DNA of 64,000 nt from Marinobacter oulmenensis (GTDB taxonomy: Bacteria > Pseudomonadota > Gammaproteobacteria > Pseudomonadales > Oleiphilaceae): assembly GCF_014201735.1 (NCBI RefSeq), contig NZ_JACHFE010000002.1, positions 248,001-312,000 of the forward strand, in the 5' to 3' direction. Below, piece after piece: positions 17,378 to 25,838 of this stretch. A program made the translations under genes and the position numbers. Numbering within the stretch: the first letter of the stretch is position 1; the number at the start of each line of letters is the position of its first letter. Below the pieces are notes generated by a model. The model had not been told where the DNA came from, searched no databases, and was given only the letters and a program-made list of their open reading frames with translations.

Positions 17378-18726
17378 AGGGCATTCTCCGATTCCGGAAA
17401 GGATGGATCGGGTTGCCCGGGGACTTGTGTGTCCGAATAGATCACGACTCTGTTTCGGCCCATATGCTTGGCCTGGTAAAGGGCCTGATCAGCCAGCACG
17501 AGGGCCTCATCCGGGCGTTCGTCATCCCGATGGAGGCCAGCTGCGCCAATGCTGGTGGTGATATGGATACCGGCATTACCGGTTCGGGTCTCCAGCCCTT
17601 CAATGGCCGAGCGCAGTTTTTCAGCAACCCGGGCGACACCGTCTCTATCGGTCTCCGGCAACAGGACGGCGAATTCCTCTCCGCTCAGACGACCGAAGAC
17701 GTCGTTCTCTCTGAGCTGTCGGTCGATGCAGTCAGCAAACGCCTTTAGGACCACATCCCCTACGGCGTGACCATAGCTGTCATTTACCCGCTTGAAATGG
17801 TCGATATCCAGCATCAGGAGGCCGACCGGATAATCCGGCCTGCGCATGACCCGACCGTACTCCCGGTCCATTTCCTGAATGAAACTGCGGCGATTAAGAA
17901 GCCCGGTCAGCTCATCGTGCATGGCCAGGTCCCGCAGCCGGGTCTCCATGGCTTTGCGGGCGGTAATATCCTGCTGAATGCCAACCAGCCGTTCCGGCTC
18001 GTCGCCATCCCAACTGACCACATGGCCTGAAATGAAATGCCAGGGCCAATGTCCATCCTTATGCTGAAGACGGAACTCGCACTGAAAGCGTGGACTTTCC
18101 CCCGCGAGATAAGCCTGCAGCGCCCCATGAAAGCCGGGGGCGTCGTCCTCGTGAATGCGCTTGATCAATGGTTCTGAATCCGGCTCCAGTTCTGAATCTC
18201 CCCGGGTGAAGCCAAGGGTGGCCAACAGCAGATCGCTCTTGTCACACTCACCGGATTTCAGGTTCCAGTCCCACACTCCCAGGTTGCCGCCTTCAATCGC
18301 TGCCGTCATCAGTTCTTCCGAGCGCTGCAGCCGACACTCCATCTGGTGCCTTTCAATGGCGTAGCGCATGGCCCGGATCAGGGCATCTCCCTCCAGACCA
18401 CTTTTAACCAGATAGTCCTGGGCTCCGGCTTCAAGAACCTTCAGGGAAAAGTCCATATTGTCATGGCCGGTCAGGACCACAATTGGGGTGTCAGGAACGA
18501 GGGATTTGCAACGGGTAACGGTGTCGATGCCGGTGGAATCAGGGAGATTGAGGTCGAGAAGAACAATGTCGGCGGCGGCGTTGGTCTGTCGCTGATGCGC
18601 CGAGAGCTCCGCCAGGCTCTGAACCCACTCAAGGTTGTGGTCATAACCGCTGAACCTGAGGCTGTATTGAATCAGGCTGGCGTCGCCCGGCTCATCCTCA
18701 ACCAGGGTGATATTCAGTGTCTTCAC
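17374..18726 (-). CDS. Response regulator with PAS and GGDEF domains (diguanylate cyclase)
   Basis: 450 residues. The receiver (1-125) has VEDEPGDASLI, acceptor Asp in DIVLLDLNLPDSTG and a late lysine in QDYLVKSGLEG. A PAS/PAC unit follows (VWDWNLKSGECDKSDLLLATLG; LQHKDGHWPWHFISG). The GGDEF domain is near 275-430 with active-site SGEEF, a permitted variant, and an RxxD inhibitory site (REND) exactly five residues before it. It should make c-di-GMP from GTP under receiver control. It is the first gene of the signalling operon. Confidence 0.92.
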   Translation of the reverse strand: MKTLNITLVEDEPGDASLIQYSLRFSGYDHNLEWVQSLAELSAHQRQTNAAADIVLLDLNLPDSTGIDTVTRCKSLVPDTPIVVLTGHDNMDFSLKVLEAGAQDYLVKSGLEGDALIRAMRYAIERHQMECRLQRSEELMTAAIEGGNLGVWDWNLKSGECDKSDLLLATLGFTRGDSELEPDSEPLIKRIHEDDAPGFHGALQAYLAGESPRFQCEFRLQHKDGHWPWHFISGHVVSWDGDEPERLVGIQQDITARKAMETRLRDLAMHDELTGLLNRRSFIQEMDREYGRVMRRPDYPVGLLMLDIDHFKRVNDSYGHAVGDVVLKAFADCIDRQLRENDVFGRLSGEEFAVLLPETDRDGVARVAEKLRSAIEGLETRTGNAGIHITTSIGAAGLHRDDERPDEALVLADQALYQAKHMGRNRVVIYSDTQVPGQPDPSFPESENAL

Positions 18727-18912
18727 GGTGCGCGATTCCTCGGGGTTTTAAGCCCGTACTTCCCGGAACTTGCTGTATCCACGCAGATCTCCGGCAGCCT
18801 GAATGGTTGGCATCCATAAGGCCAGCAAGGCATTAACACAATGTAACCAAATATAACATTCGGTTATCCGGAAAGGTAGAGGGCATCATATGGATGGTGA
18901 AGTAAGTCACGG

Positions 18913-19863
18913 TTAGGCAGCACCGGTCGACTGGAGCACAAATACACCGGCGGTCACAGTGATACTCGCCAGCAGAGTTGTCAGGGCCACAATGTTGGCC
19001 GCCAGCCGGTGGTTACCACCGAGGGCTTTGACCATGACAAAGCTGGCGGCGGCTGTCGGGCTGGCAAAAAACAGGAACATCAGTCCCAGTTCCCGTCCCT
19101 CAAAACCGGCGATCCATGCTCCGAGTGTGCAAATGACCGGCAGAATCACCATTTTCCAGGCAGAGGCGCCAAGCGCCGTGGCGCTATCGTTGCGAATGCT
19201 CTTCAGGGAGATGGTCGCACCTATGCAGAGCAGGGCCAGAGGCATGGTCAGAGAGGCAAAGTAATCGCCGGTGGTCGTCAGCCAGTCAGGTAGCGAAATC
19301 TCAAACGCGGCAAATGGAATGGCGATCATTACAGAGATTATCAGTGGGTTACGTACTATATCTCGAGCAGTGCCTGGAAGGTTCATGGAGCGGCCGGGAT
19401 GGTAGGCCAGCAGCACCACCACTGAGAGAGTGTTGTAGCTGATGATCACAAGTCCCAGCAGTAGCCCGCCAGCGGATAGCCCGTAATCGCCGTAAAGGCT
19501 GGCAGCGAGGGCCAGGCCGACGATGCCGCAGTTGCCCCGGAAAGCCCCCTGGACATAGACGCCCCGGTCTTCAGGGGTCACTCTTGGCAGGGCCCAGAGC
19601 CAGGCCAGGGCAAAGCTGGCGAGGGTGGCAGCCAGATAATATCCGAGCATGTGGGGATTAAAGGTGGTGTCCAGCTCCGCGCGGGTAATGCTGAGGAACA
19701 CCAGGGTTGGCAGTGTCGCCTTGAACACCAGTGCTGAGGCTGTGCTGACGAATGCCTGGTCAATCCAGCCAACTCGCCTCAGACCGATGCCGAGAAAGAC
19801 CATGGCGAAGACGGGCAGGGTGGTTTCCAGGGTTTTAAGGAAAGTGTCCAGAAGTGAAATCAA
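18913..19863 (-). CDS. AEC-family transporter (auxin efflux carrier fold)
   Basis: 316 residues with about ten TM segments. Typical features are MVFLGIGLRRVGWIDQAFV at the N-terminus, GAFRGNCGIVGLALA in the first half and the terminal MFLFFASPTAAASFVMVKALGG stretch of the bacterial AEC permeases (MdcF/YfdV type). Members move organic acids such as malonate or malate; the substrate here is not known. The ATGA overlap with acylphosphatase (19860-19863) shows translational coupling. Confidence 0.88.
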   Translation of the reverse strand: MISLLDTFLKTLETTLPVFAMVFLGIGLRRVGWIDQAFVSTASALVFKATLPTLVFLSITRAELDTTFNPHMLGYYLAATLASFALAWLWALPRVTPEDRGVYVQGAFRGNCGIVGLALAASLYGDYGLSAGGLLLGLVIISYNTLSVVVLLAYHPGRSMNLPGTARDIVRNPLIISVMIAIPFAAFEISLPDWLTTTGDYFASLTMPLALLCIGATISLKSIRNDSATALGASAWKMVILPVICTLGAWIAGFEGRELGLMFLFFASPTAAASFVMVKALGGNHRLAANIVALTTLLASITVTAGVFVLQSTGAA

Positions 19864-20138
19864 TGACGCGCCCCGAAGTCCGTGAATTCTCCGGTGGCGG
19901 TATGGTTCCGGGCATCAATCTCAGTGACGTCGGCGCGCTCCGGGCCTTGATGACACCAGTCTTTGAGGGCCTGCAGAGCCTCCGTCGTGCCTTCGGCAAT
20001 GATTTCCACACGACCGTCGGGCAGGTTGCGAACATAACCGGTCAGGCCCAGTTCGCGGGCTTTGTGTTCAGTCGAAGCACGGTAGTACACCCCCTGTACC
20101 TTGCCGGATACCAGAAGGTGCCAGCGTTGGTGGGTCAT
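19860..20138 (-). CDS. acyP: Acylphosphatase
   Basis: 92 residues from the ATG at 20138, chosen for the AAGGAG 6 bp upstream; an upstream ATG at 20177 lacks one. Motifs LLVSGKVQGVYYRASTEHKARELGLTG (phosphate-binding loop and catalytic arginine), GYVRNLPDGRVEII and the conserved asparagine in VRNL are present. It hydrolyses carboxyl-phosphate bonds in small molecules such as acetyl- or carbamoyl-phosphate. Its length is the family norm. Confidence 0.94.
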   Translation of the reverse strand: MTHQRWHLLVSGKVQGVYYRASTEHKARELGLTGYVRNLPDGRVEIIAEGTTEALQALKDWCHQGPERADVTEIDARNHTATGEFTDFGARH

Positions 20139-20175
20139 GGACGTCTCCTTGACAGCTGTTGAATTCGGCATCATC

Positions 20176-20201
20176 AAAAAGGCCTCCGTGAAGGAGGCCT
20201 T
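20176..20201 (-). terminator. Rho-independent terminator of the tsdB-tsdA transcript
   Basis: On the minus strand AAGGCCTCC, loop TTCAC, GGAGGCCTT makes a 9-bp stem followed by TTTG. It lies 25 bp after the tsdA stop and before acyP. Confidence 0.85.
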
Positions 20202-20225
20202 GCGGGTGCATTATAACGCGGAAAG

Positions 20226-21248
20226 CTATTTGAAGCTGCGGGGCTGGATGTTGTCCGGCTTCAGAAAAGGCTTGCTGCCGGTATTATCGTGGTCCCCGAG
20301 CAACCTGCCATCACTGTCCCGCACCTTGCCGTACATGGAATGCTTGTGAAAGTTGCTGTGTTTCTCGGCAGTGGCTTTCACATCGCCGGTGTAGCGTGGA
20401 TCCTGAGGGCGCTCCTGGCTGACCATGAAGTAGGCAATGTCCCAGGCCTCCTGGTCAGACAGGGACCGCGGCTGGCCCAGAGGCATGTTGTTCTTGATAA
20501 AGCCCGCAGCGGTGAAGATCCGGACCATGCCGGCGCCCCAGTTGTTGGAGCCATCGCCCCACAGTGCCGGATAGGCGGTCTGGTCATCCACCCGCATCCC
20601 GGAACCGTCCTCCTGGTGGCATACCGCACAGTTCTCGGCGTAGAGTTCCTTGCCCCGGCTGTAACTCAGCTCTTCCGGCCGCTCAGGCGCAGGGAACCCC
20701 CGGCCGTAAATGGCTTGTTTGGGATACATTTCGACGCCCGTGGCCAGCCAGGAGTGATAGGCGGACAGTGCGATCATATTGTCACTGCCATAGGCTGGCG
20801 GCTTTCCGTTCATCGAATAGGCAAAACAACCGGCAATACGCTCCTCCAGACTGTTGACGTGACCGTTCTTGCCCCGGTAATCGGGCAGGGTGACCGCCGC
20901 CGGCCAGATTGGCGCGCTGAAAGGCATGCGCCCTTCGCCCAGGTGGCAGCTGGAGCAGTTCATGTTGTTGAACACGTTTTCGCCGCGCAGTTGCTGGGTA
21001 TTGGTAAACAGGTCGTAGCCCCGCCGGATGACCCGTTTCAGCTCCGGGTGAATATCGGCGTCCTCGAGGTCCTCCATGGTGGGGGGGATATGAACCAGTT
21101 GATTCTCTTTCGGTGCGGGAAACCCCATGTCGGTCAATGTCTTGATGTAGTCCTGAGCGGCGGCGTCGTTCGGCTGGGCGTGGGCCGGAATACAGGCCCA
21201 GGTGAGAAGGGCGCCCGACAGTGCGGTCTGTAAAAGTGTGCGAATCAT
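20226..21248 (-). CDS. tsdA: Dihaem c-type cytochrome, TsdA-like thiosulfate dehydrogenase
   Basis: 340 residues with a signal peptide (cleavage near AHA-QP). Two haem c sites are present: C98-SS-C101-H102 and C207-AV-C210-H211. Between them, ERIAGCFAYSMNG carries C141, which matches the distal cysteine ligand of the active-site haem in TsdA (known of that family). TsdA oxidises thiosulfate to tetrathionate or runs in reverse. It sits 14 bp after a second dihaem cytochrome, the usual TsdB partner. Without the cysteine one would call it a generic class I cytochrome. Confidence 0.78.
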   Translation of the reverse strand: MIRTLLQTALSGALLTWACIPAHAQPNDAAAQDYIKTLTDMGFPAPKENQLVHIPPTMEDLEDADIHPELKRVIRRGYDLFTNTQQLRGENVFNNMNCSSCHLGEGRMPFSAPIWPAAVTLPDYRGKNGHVNSLEERIAGCFAYSMNGKPPAYGSDNMIALSAYHSWLATGVEMYPKQAIYGRGFPAPERPEELSYSRGKELYAENCAVCHQEDGSGMRVDDQTAYPALWGDGSNNWGAGMVRIFTAAGFIKNNMPLGQPRSLSDQEAWDIAYFMVSQERPQDPRYTGDVKATAEKHSNFHKHSMYGKVRDSDGRLLGDHDNTGSKPFLKPDNIQPRSFK

Positions 21249-21262
21249 GTCAGTCAGCTCCC

Positions 21263-21907
21263 TTATTCAGCCTCAGGTGTCCGGGTTGCCAGCCATGCGG
21301 CAACGGCTTCGATATCCTCATCGGTCATGCGTTTGGCGATGGCACCCATGAGATTCTGCGGGTCATTGGAGCGGGTGCCCGCCTGCCAGGCTTTGAGCTG
21401 GGCTTTTATATAGCCTGCATGCTGACCGGCGATGCCCGGGAAGGTGTCACCGGCGCCCCGGCTACCCGGACCATGGCAGCTTTTGCAGGAAACGATGTAC
21501 CGGGACCAATCCCCTCGTTCTGCAATCTGCTGACCCCGGTCCAGCACGGCCTGTGGGGTTTCTTCGCCGCCTTGTCCCTGGGTGGGCTCCAGTTGGGCAT
21601 AGTAGGCGGCCACGTCGGCAATCTGTTGATCACCCAGCGTGTTGGCGAATGGCATCATCGATGGGTTCTGACGGGAGCCTTCCTTGAAACTGTGAAGCTG
21701 TTTGGCGATGTAGGTGGCGTTCAGTCCGGCAAGCCTGGGCCAGGATTCACCGCCTTCGACATGCTTGCCGCCCCCATCCGACTGGTGGCAGGCAACACAC
21801 ATGGCGGCCGTTTCGGCCCCTTTCTCAGGATTCCCTGATGCCGCTTGCACGTCACCGACAGCAGCGGACAGCCCGAGCAGGGCCACTGCGGGTATGAAAT
21901 TTTTCAC
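21263..21907 (-). CDS. tsdB: Dihaem cytochrome c4-type protein, TsdB-like electron acceptor
   Basis: 214 residues. The signal peptide ends near VQA-AS. Two haem sites are C37-VA-C40-H41 and C141-KS-C144-H145, each followed by a c4-like fold with MMPFANTLGDQQIADVAAYYA and MGAIAKRMTDEDIEAVAAWLA, whose methionines are probable axial ligands. It is upstream of and co-transcribed with the TsdA-like gene, so it probably takes electrons from it. An ANR/FNR-type box precedes it. Confidence 0.8.
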   Translation of the reverse strand: MKNFIPAVALLGLSAAVGDVQAASGNPEKGAETAAMCVACHQSDGGGKHVEGGESWPRLAGLNATYIAKQLHSFKEGSRQNPSMMPFANTLGDQQIADVAAYYAQLEPTQGQGGEETPQAVLDRGQQIAERGDWSRYIVSCKSCHGPGSRGAGDTFPGIAGQHAGYIKAQLKAWQAGTRSNDPQNLMGAIAKRMTDEDIEAVAAWLATRTPEAE

Positions 21908-21984
21908 GGTCTGTTCCTCTCTTTAGCGCATTTTTGTGTTTTGTAATAACGTTATTCCCGCGCAATGGGAAAGGGTATTGTCAC

Positions 21985-21998
21985 TTGACCGTGATCAA
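21985..21998 (-). promoter_or_regulatory. ANR/FNR-type box upstream of tsdB-tsdA
   Basis: Read on the minus strand it is TTGATCACGGTCAA, which differs from the FNR consensus TTGAT-N4-ATCAA at one base. It is centred about 85 bp upstream of the tsdB start codon. The 22-kb azlD gene ends at 22016 on the same strand, so the target is tsdB. Confidence 0.6.
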
Positions 21999-22015
21999 TT
22001 AATCAAATCTTAGAG

Positions 22016-22339
22016 TCACATCTGCTGGAATGCCATGTAGGTTGCTGTACCGACAGCAATGGACAGAAGGGCGTTTCGTCGCCACAGATGAATGCACACC
22101 ACAAGGAGGCCCGATACCATCGCGTCGGCTCCCGGCAGAGGCATCTGCCAGTCTGCGGACCGTTGCAGGAAGACGGTGGCCAGCAAGGCCATGACAGCGG
22201 CCGGCAGAAAACGCCCCAAATGAATGACCAACGGGTGATCGGTGTGTCGCTGGAAGAACAGAAAAGGCACCACCCGTGTGGCAAAGGTTGCCAGTGCGGA
22301 TACTGCGATGAATGCGGCCAGATAGTGGCTATCCGTCAT
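22016..22339 (-). CDS. azlD: AzlD-family branched-chain amino acid transport subunit
   Basis: 107 residues with four hydrophobic segments. YLAAFIAVSALATFATRVVPF is the family's N-terminal signature, and FLPAAVMALLATVFL follows. AzlD is the small membrane partner of AzlC in an exporter of branched-chain amino acids. The start overlaps the end of azlC by 11 bp on the same strand. Confidence 0.9.
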   Translation of the reverse strand: MTDSHYLAAFIAVSALATFATRVVPFLFFQRHTDHPLVIHLGRFLPAAVMALLATVFLQRSADWQMPLPGADAMVSGLLVVCIHLWRRNALLSIAVGTATYMAFQQM

Positions 22340-23036
22340 TGGATGAGGCCTCCGGTTTGGTCCTGGAGCGATGCCAGAGGTAGTGGATCAGCAGTACAGC
22401 CGTCACGACCGCAATGGCTGCGATCAACTGATGGGGCTGGGGAACAGCGAGTATCGCCAGGCCGGCTGCTGCGGCTCCCGCCCAGAGGGGGAAACTGTCA
22501 CCCAGAGACTTGTACTGCTCGATGGTCAGGACAATAAACAGGGCCACCAGGGCAAACTCGATACCCGCGCTGTTGAAGGCGACCATTCGTCCCAGCAGGG
22601 CGCCGGCGGTACAGCCAATCAACCAGTAGAGCTGGTTGAATGCCGTGATCCTGAAGTCCACATGCTGTTCATGAACCCGGTCTCTGCCCCTGGGCCGACT
22701 GGTGAGCAGAGAGTAGGTCTCATCGGTCAGGCCAAAGATAAGGTAAGCCTTGCGCCAGCCTGCTCCCCGGAATTGCCCGAGAAGTGATAGTCCATAGAAC
22801 AGGTGCCGGGCATTCAGCACAAACATGGCGACCGCCACCTCCAGCAGTCCGGCGTTAGCTGCTAGCAGACTGACCGCCAGAATCTGTCCGGCACCGGCAT
22901 AGATCACCAGCCCCATGAACGGAGCTATCCACCAGGCGTGGTCCAGTTGCGTGGTGAACAGCACGCCAAAAGCCGTACCAAGCGGCAGATAGCCAAAGAG
23001 AATAGGCAGTGTCAGACGAAATGCGGTGTTATTCAT
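22329..23036 (-). CDS. azlC: AzlC-family branched-chain amino acid exporter subunit
   Basis: 235 residues, six or seven TM segments. LPILFGYLPLGTAFGVLF near the start, then GLVIYAGAGQILAVSLLAAN and VLNARHLFYGLSLL, are characteristic of AzlC. With AzlD it exports branched-chain amino acids (known of E. coli YgaZH, which exports valine). It is divergent from the chemoreceptor at 23206. The inter-gene region of 169 bp holds no recognised operator. Confidence 0.92.
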   Translation of the reverse strand: MNNTAFRLTLPILFGYLPLGTAFGVLFTTQLDHAWWIAPFMGLVIYAGAGQILAVSLLAANAGLLEVAVAMFVLNARHLFYGLSLLGQFRGAGWRKAYLIFGLTDETYSLLTSRPRGRDRVHEQHVDFRITAFNQLYWLIGCTAGALLGRMVAFNSAGIEFALVALFIVLTIEQYKSLGDSFPLWAGAAAAGLAILAVPQPHQLIAAIAVVTAVLLIHYLWHRSRTKPEASSNDG

Positions 23037-23205
23037 TAGCTTTCAAACGGTGGCCGGGGCCGGAATGATATTGAAACCCTTCCGTTTTTGAAAGGCGGTA
23101 ACAGCCATTGCCCATCTACAGACACGTTAATTGACGCGACAGCTTACACAAAAGTGTCATAAAACTGGCATACCCTCCGGAGAATATGCCCTTCTCGGAG
23201 ATAGC

Positions 23206-24813
23206 ATGCTCAAGACCGTACGTGCCCGAATCCTGTTCTTCGCTTTTCTTTCTCTGGCTGCCGTCGCGGGTCTGGCGGCGATGTCCTGGCTGATTATCGT
23301 GAAAGCTGAAAGCACGTCGGACAGCCTGATACGCCACAATCTGCAGGAATCCTGGATGCTGGTGGATCTCGAGCAGGACCACAGGCAGTTGCAGGAACTG
23401 GCTTTCAAGATCAAGGCCCAACTCATGCTGTGGGACGAGATCGAAGCGGAATACGCCCGGCTTGATGAGGCCCTGGCCGATCACTGGCTGGCCGTTGAGC
23501 AGACCCCGAGTCTGAAGCCCTGGACGGACGAACATGAAGCTACTTTCGAGGCCGTACAGGGGCTAATGACCAAAATGAAGTCCGGGATCGATGAGAAGAG
23601 CTATTACCGTGTCGGCCAGGTAGTGGACTTCGAGCTGTTCCCGGCGCTGGGCCCCATGCTGGAAGCGATCAGCCAACGGCAGCAGATCAGCCGCGAAGAA
23701 GTCACGGCCGGGTCCCGGGAACTACTGGGGTTTCTTGATAACCAGCAGCGCTACCTGTTGGCCGGGTCGCTCGGGTTTCTGGTAGTGGTGGTGGCAATGA
23801 CCCTGTGGTTGCGCCGGTCGGTCATCCTCCGCCTGCAGGTGGTTGAGCGCCAGTTGATCCGCATGGAGGAAAACGCGGACCTGACACTGACTCCCAAACT
23901 CCGGGGCCGGGATGAAGTGGCCGGCGTGGCGGGCGCCCTGGAAGGACTGGTGAGCCGGTTTGAAAATTTCATCCGGGACGTGCGGCTGGCAGCCGGCGGG
24001 CTTGATGAGCGTTCGGGCCGGCTCGATGAAAGCGCCGAGGCATTGCAGACTGCTTCCGAAGCCACGCGAAAACAGGTGGGGGATGTTACCACGTCGATGG
24101 CTGCTATCGCGGATCAGGCTTCTCACATTGAATCGGCAACGGATCAATCCGCGACCACCGTTCGTCAGGCAGTTGAAGCCAACGCTGAAGTGGGGGAGGG
24201 CCTGAAACAGAGTGAACAGGGCGCCGAGCATGCCATTGAGGTCATTGGGCGGGTGTCGTCGTCCATTCACAGCCTGAACGAATCCACGGGCAAAATCGAA
24301 CAGGTGATCGATGTCATCGCGGACATTGCTGAGCAGACCAATCTGCTGGCACTGAACGCCGCCATTGAAGCCGCCCGTGCCGGTGAACATGGCAGGGGGT
24401 TTGCCGTGGTGGCCGATGAGGTGAGGACCCTGTCCCGAAGGACCTCCGAATCCACCGGAAACATTCGCCAATGGGTACAGGATCTCGTTTCCGGGGTTGG
24501 CGAGGTGGATGGGTTGCTGGCGGATATGAGTGATGCCGGTGAGCAGAACCGCACCAATCTGCTGGCTCTGAAGAGCCACCTGGAGCAACTGGCCAGTCAG
24601 TTTGATGAACTGCAGCAGCAAAGCGAAACCATTCGCTCGTCGGTGGGCCTTCAGCGTGACGAAATTGGCCGGGTGGGCCGGCGCTCCGATGCTCTGTCAG
24701 CCAGCGCTGAAACCCTGGCAGAGCAGGTACGCAGTGCCCGCGCCGTCAGCGATGCCCTGCGCCAGGAGTCCATTTCCATGCGCCGTCTGACCGCCGGTTT
24801 CAAGACCCGATAG
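23206..24813 (+). CDS. Methyl-accepting chemotaxis protein
   Basis: 535 residues from the ATG at 23206, which follows TCGGAGAT; a TTG at 23131 extends the frame but adds a non-hydrophobic leader. TM1 is [23 protein letters not shown] ~150-residue helical periplasmic domain follows ([22 protein letters not shown]). TM2 is [19 protein letters not shown] with HAMP after it. The signalling tip is [21 protein letters not shown]. Ligand unknown. No receptor-tethering C-terminal pentapeptide is seen. Confidence 0.91.
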   Translation: MLKTVRARILFFAFLSLAAVAGLAAMSWLIIVKAESTSDSLIRHNLQESWMLVDLEQDHRQLQELAFKIKAQLMLWDEIEAEYARLDEALADHWLAVEQTPSLKPWTDEHEATFEAVQGLMTKMKSGIDEKSYYRVGQVVDFELFPALGPMLEAISQRQQISREEVTAGSRELLGFLDNQQRYLLAGSLGFLVVVVAMTLWLRRSVILRLQVVERQLIRMEENADLTLTPKLRGRDEVAGVAGALEGLVSRFENFIRDVRLAAGGLDERSGRLDESAEALQTASEATRKQVGDVTTSMAAIADQASHIESATDQSATTVRQAVEANAEVGEGLKQSEQGAEHAIEVIGRVSSSIHSLNESTGKIEQVIDVIADIAEQTNLLALNAAIEAARAGEHGRGFAVVADEVRTLSRRTSESTGNIRQWVQDLVSGVGEVDGLLADMSDAGEQNRTNLLALKSHLEQLASQFDELQQQSETIRSSVGLQRDEIGRVGRRSDALSASAETLAEQVRSARAVSDALRQESISMRRLTAGFKTR

Positions 24814-24849
24814 AAAGTCGTAACATGGCGCCTTTGATCAGGAGGCGCC

Positions 24850-25107
24850 ATGACCGACGAGACCCAGCAGCAACCGGAAGCCGATCCCCGCCAGGAAAAG
24901 TTTGTAGTGGACGCCAGTCTCCTGACTGACGACCAGCTCGAAGGGCTGGCCGAGGAATACTGCACCCGTTACCACGGACTGAACGATACGGAATCGCCCC
25001 TGGCCGAACGGGAAGGGGTGCTGGCCGCCGTGCGCCGGGGGGAACTGGTGGTCTGGTTTGACCCGGTGGAAAACTCCGCCGGTCTGGGTACCCCGCCAAA
25101 CGTATAG
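24850..25107 (+). CDS. YheU-family (UPF0270) small protein
   Basis: 85 residues, starting after CAGGAGGCGCC. The central LLTDDQLEGLAEEYCTRYHG, the glutamate-rich segment and AAVRRGELVVWFDP match the YheU pattern ([33 protein letters not shown]). No function is established for the family. It is soluble and acidic. Confidence 0.72.
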   Translation: MTDETQQQPEADPRQEKFVVDASLLTDDQLEGLAEEYCTRYHGLNDTESPLAEREGVLAAVRRGELVVWFDPVENSAGLGTPPNV

Positions 25108-25181
25108 TAATGACCTCCTATCCCGTTAGTGCGCTAAGCGATACAATCACACTGTTTTGTAACCCGAGTGCGAGGTGAGCT

Positions 25182-25838
25182 TTGATCAGGGTGCTGGTTG
25201 TTGATGATCATGAACTGGTGCGCTCCGGTATTACCCGCATGCTGGCGGACAACCCCGATATTGAGGTGGTCGGTCAGGCGGCGTCCGGTGAAGAGGCTGT
25301 GGACTCTGTTCGCAGTGTCCGCCCGGATATTGTGTTGATGGATATCCGCATGCCCGGTATCGGTGGCCTGGAAGCCTCCCGCCGTATTCTCAGGATCGAT
25401 GATTCCATCCGGATTATCGTGGTAACCGCCTGCGCGGACGACCCCTATCCCGCCCGCGTTATGCAGTGTGGCGCCCGCGCCTATATCACCAAGGGTGCGG
25501 ATATCCAGGAAATGCTGCGCGCCATCCGCAGAGTACACACAGGCCAGCGCTACATATCCCCCGAAATTGCCCAGAAGATGGCGCTCAAACAGTTGTCCGG
25601 TGACGGTGAGGAAAGCGAGCTGTCCCTGTTTGAACGGCTTTCAGAGCGTGAAATGCAGATCGCCATGATGGTGGTGGACTGCCAGAAAGTGCAGGACATT
25701 TCCGACAAACTGTGCCTGAGCCCGAAAACCGTCAATACCTACCGCTACCGGATATTCGAAAAGCTGGAAATCTCCAGCGACGTGGAACTGGCCCTCATGG
25801 CTGTAAGACTCGGGTTGCTTGATGCCGACAAGGTCTGA
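25182..25838 (+). CDS. gacA: Response regulator GacA/UvrY
   Basis: 218 residues with a TTG start preceded by GCGAGGTGAGC. The receiver carries VVDDHELVRSG and acceptor Asp54 in VLMDIRMPG. The C-terminal LuxR-type HTH is LSEREMQIAMMVVDCQKVQDISDKLCLSPKTVNTYRYRIF, shown here in part as the motif LSPKTVNTYR. GacA activates small RNAs that sequester CsrA/RsmA. The gacA-uvrC-pgsA order is conserved in pseudomonads and relatives. Its end overlaps the beginning of uvrC. Confidence 0.95.
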   Translation: MIRVLVVDDHELVRSGITRMLADNPDIEVVGQAASGEEAVDSVRSVRPDIVLMDIRMPGIGGLEASRRILRIDDSIRIIVVTACADDPYPARVMQCGARAYITKGADIQEMLRAIRRVHTGQRYISPEIAQKMALKQLSGDGEESELSLFERLSEREMQIAMMVVDCQKVQDISDKLCLSPKTVNTYRYRIFEKLEISSDVELALMAVRLGLLDADKV

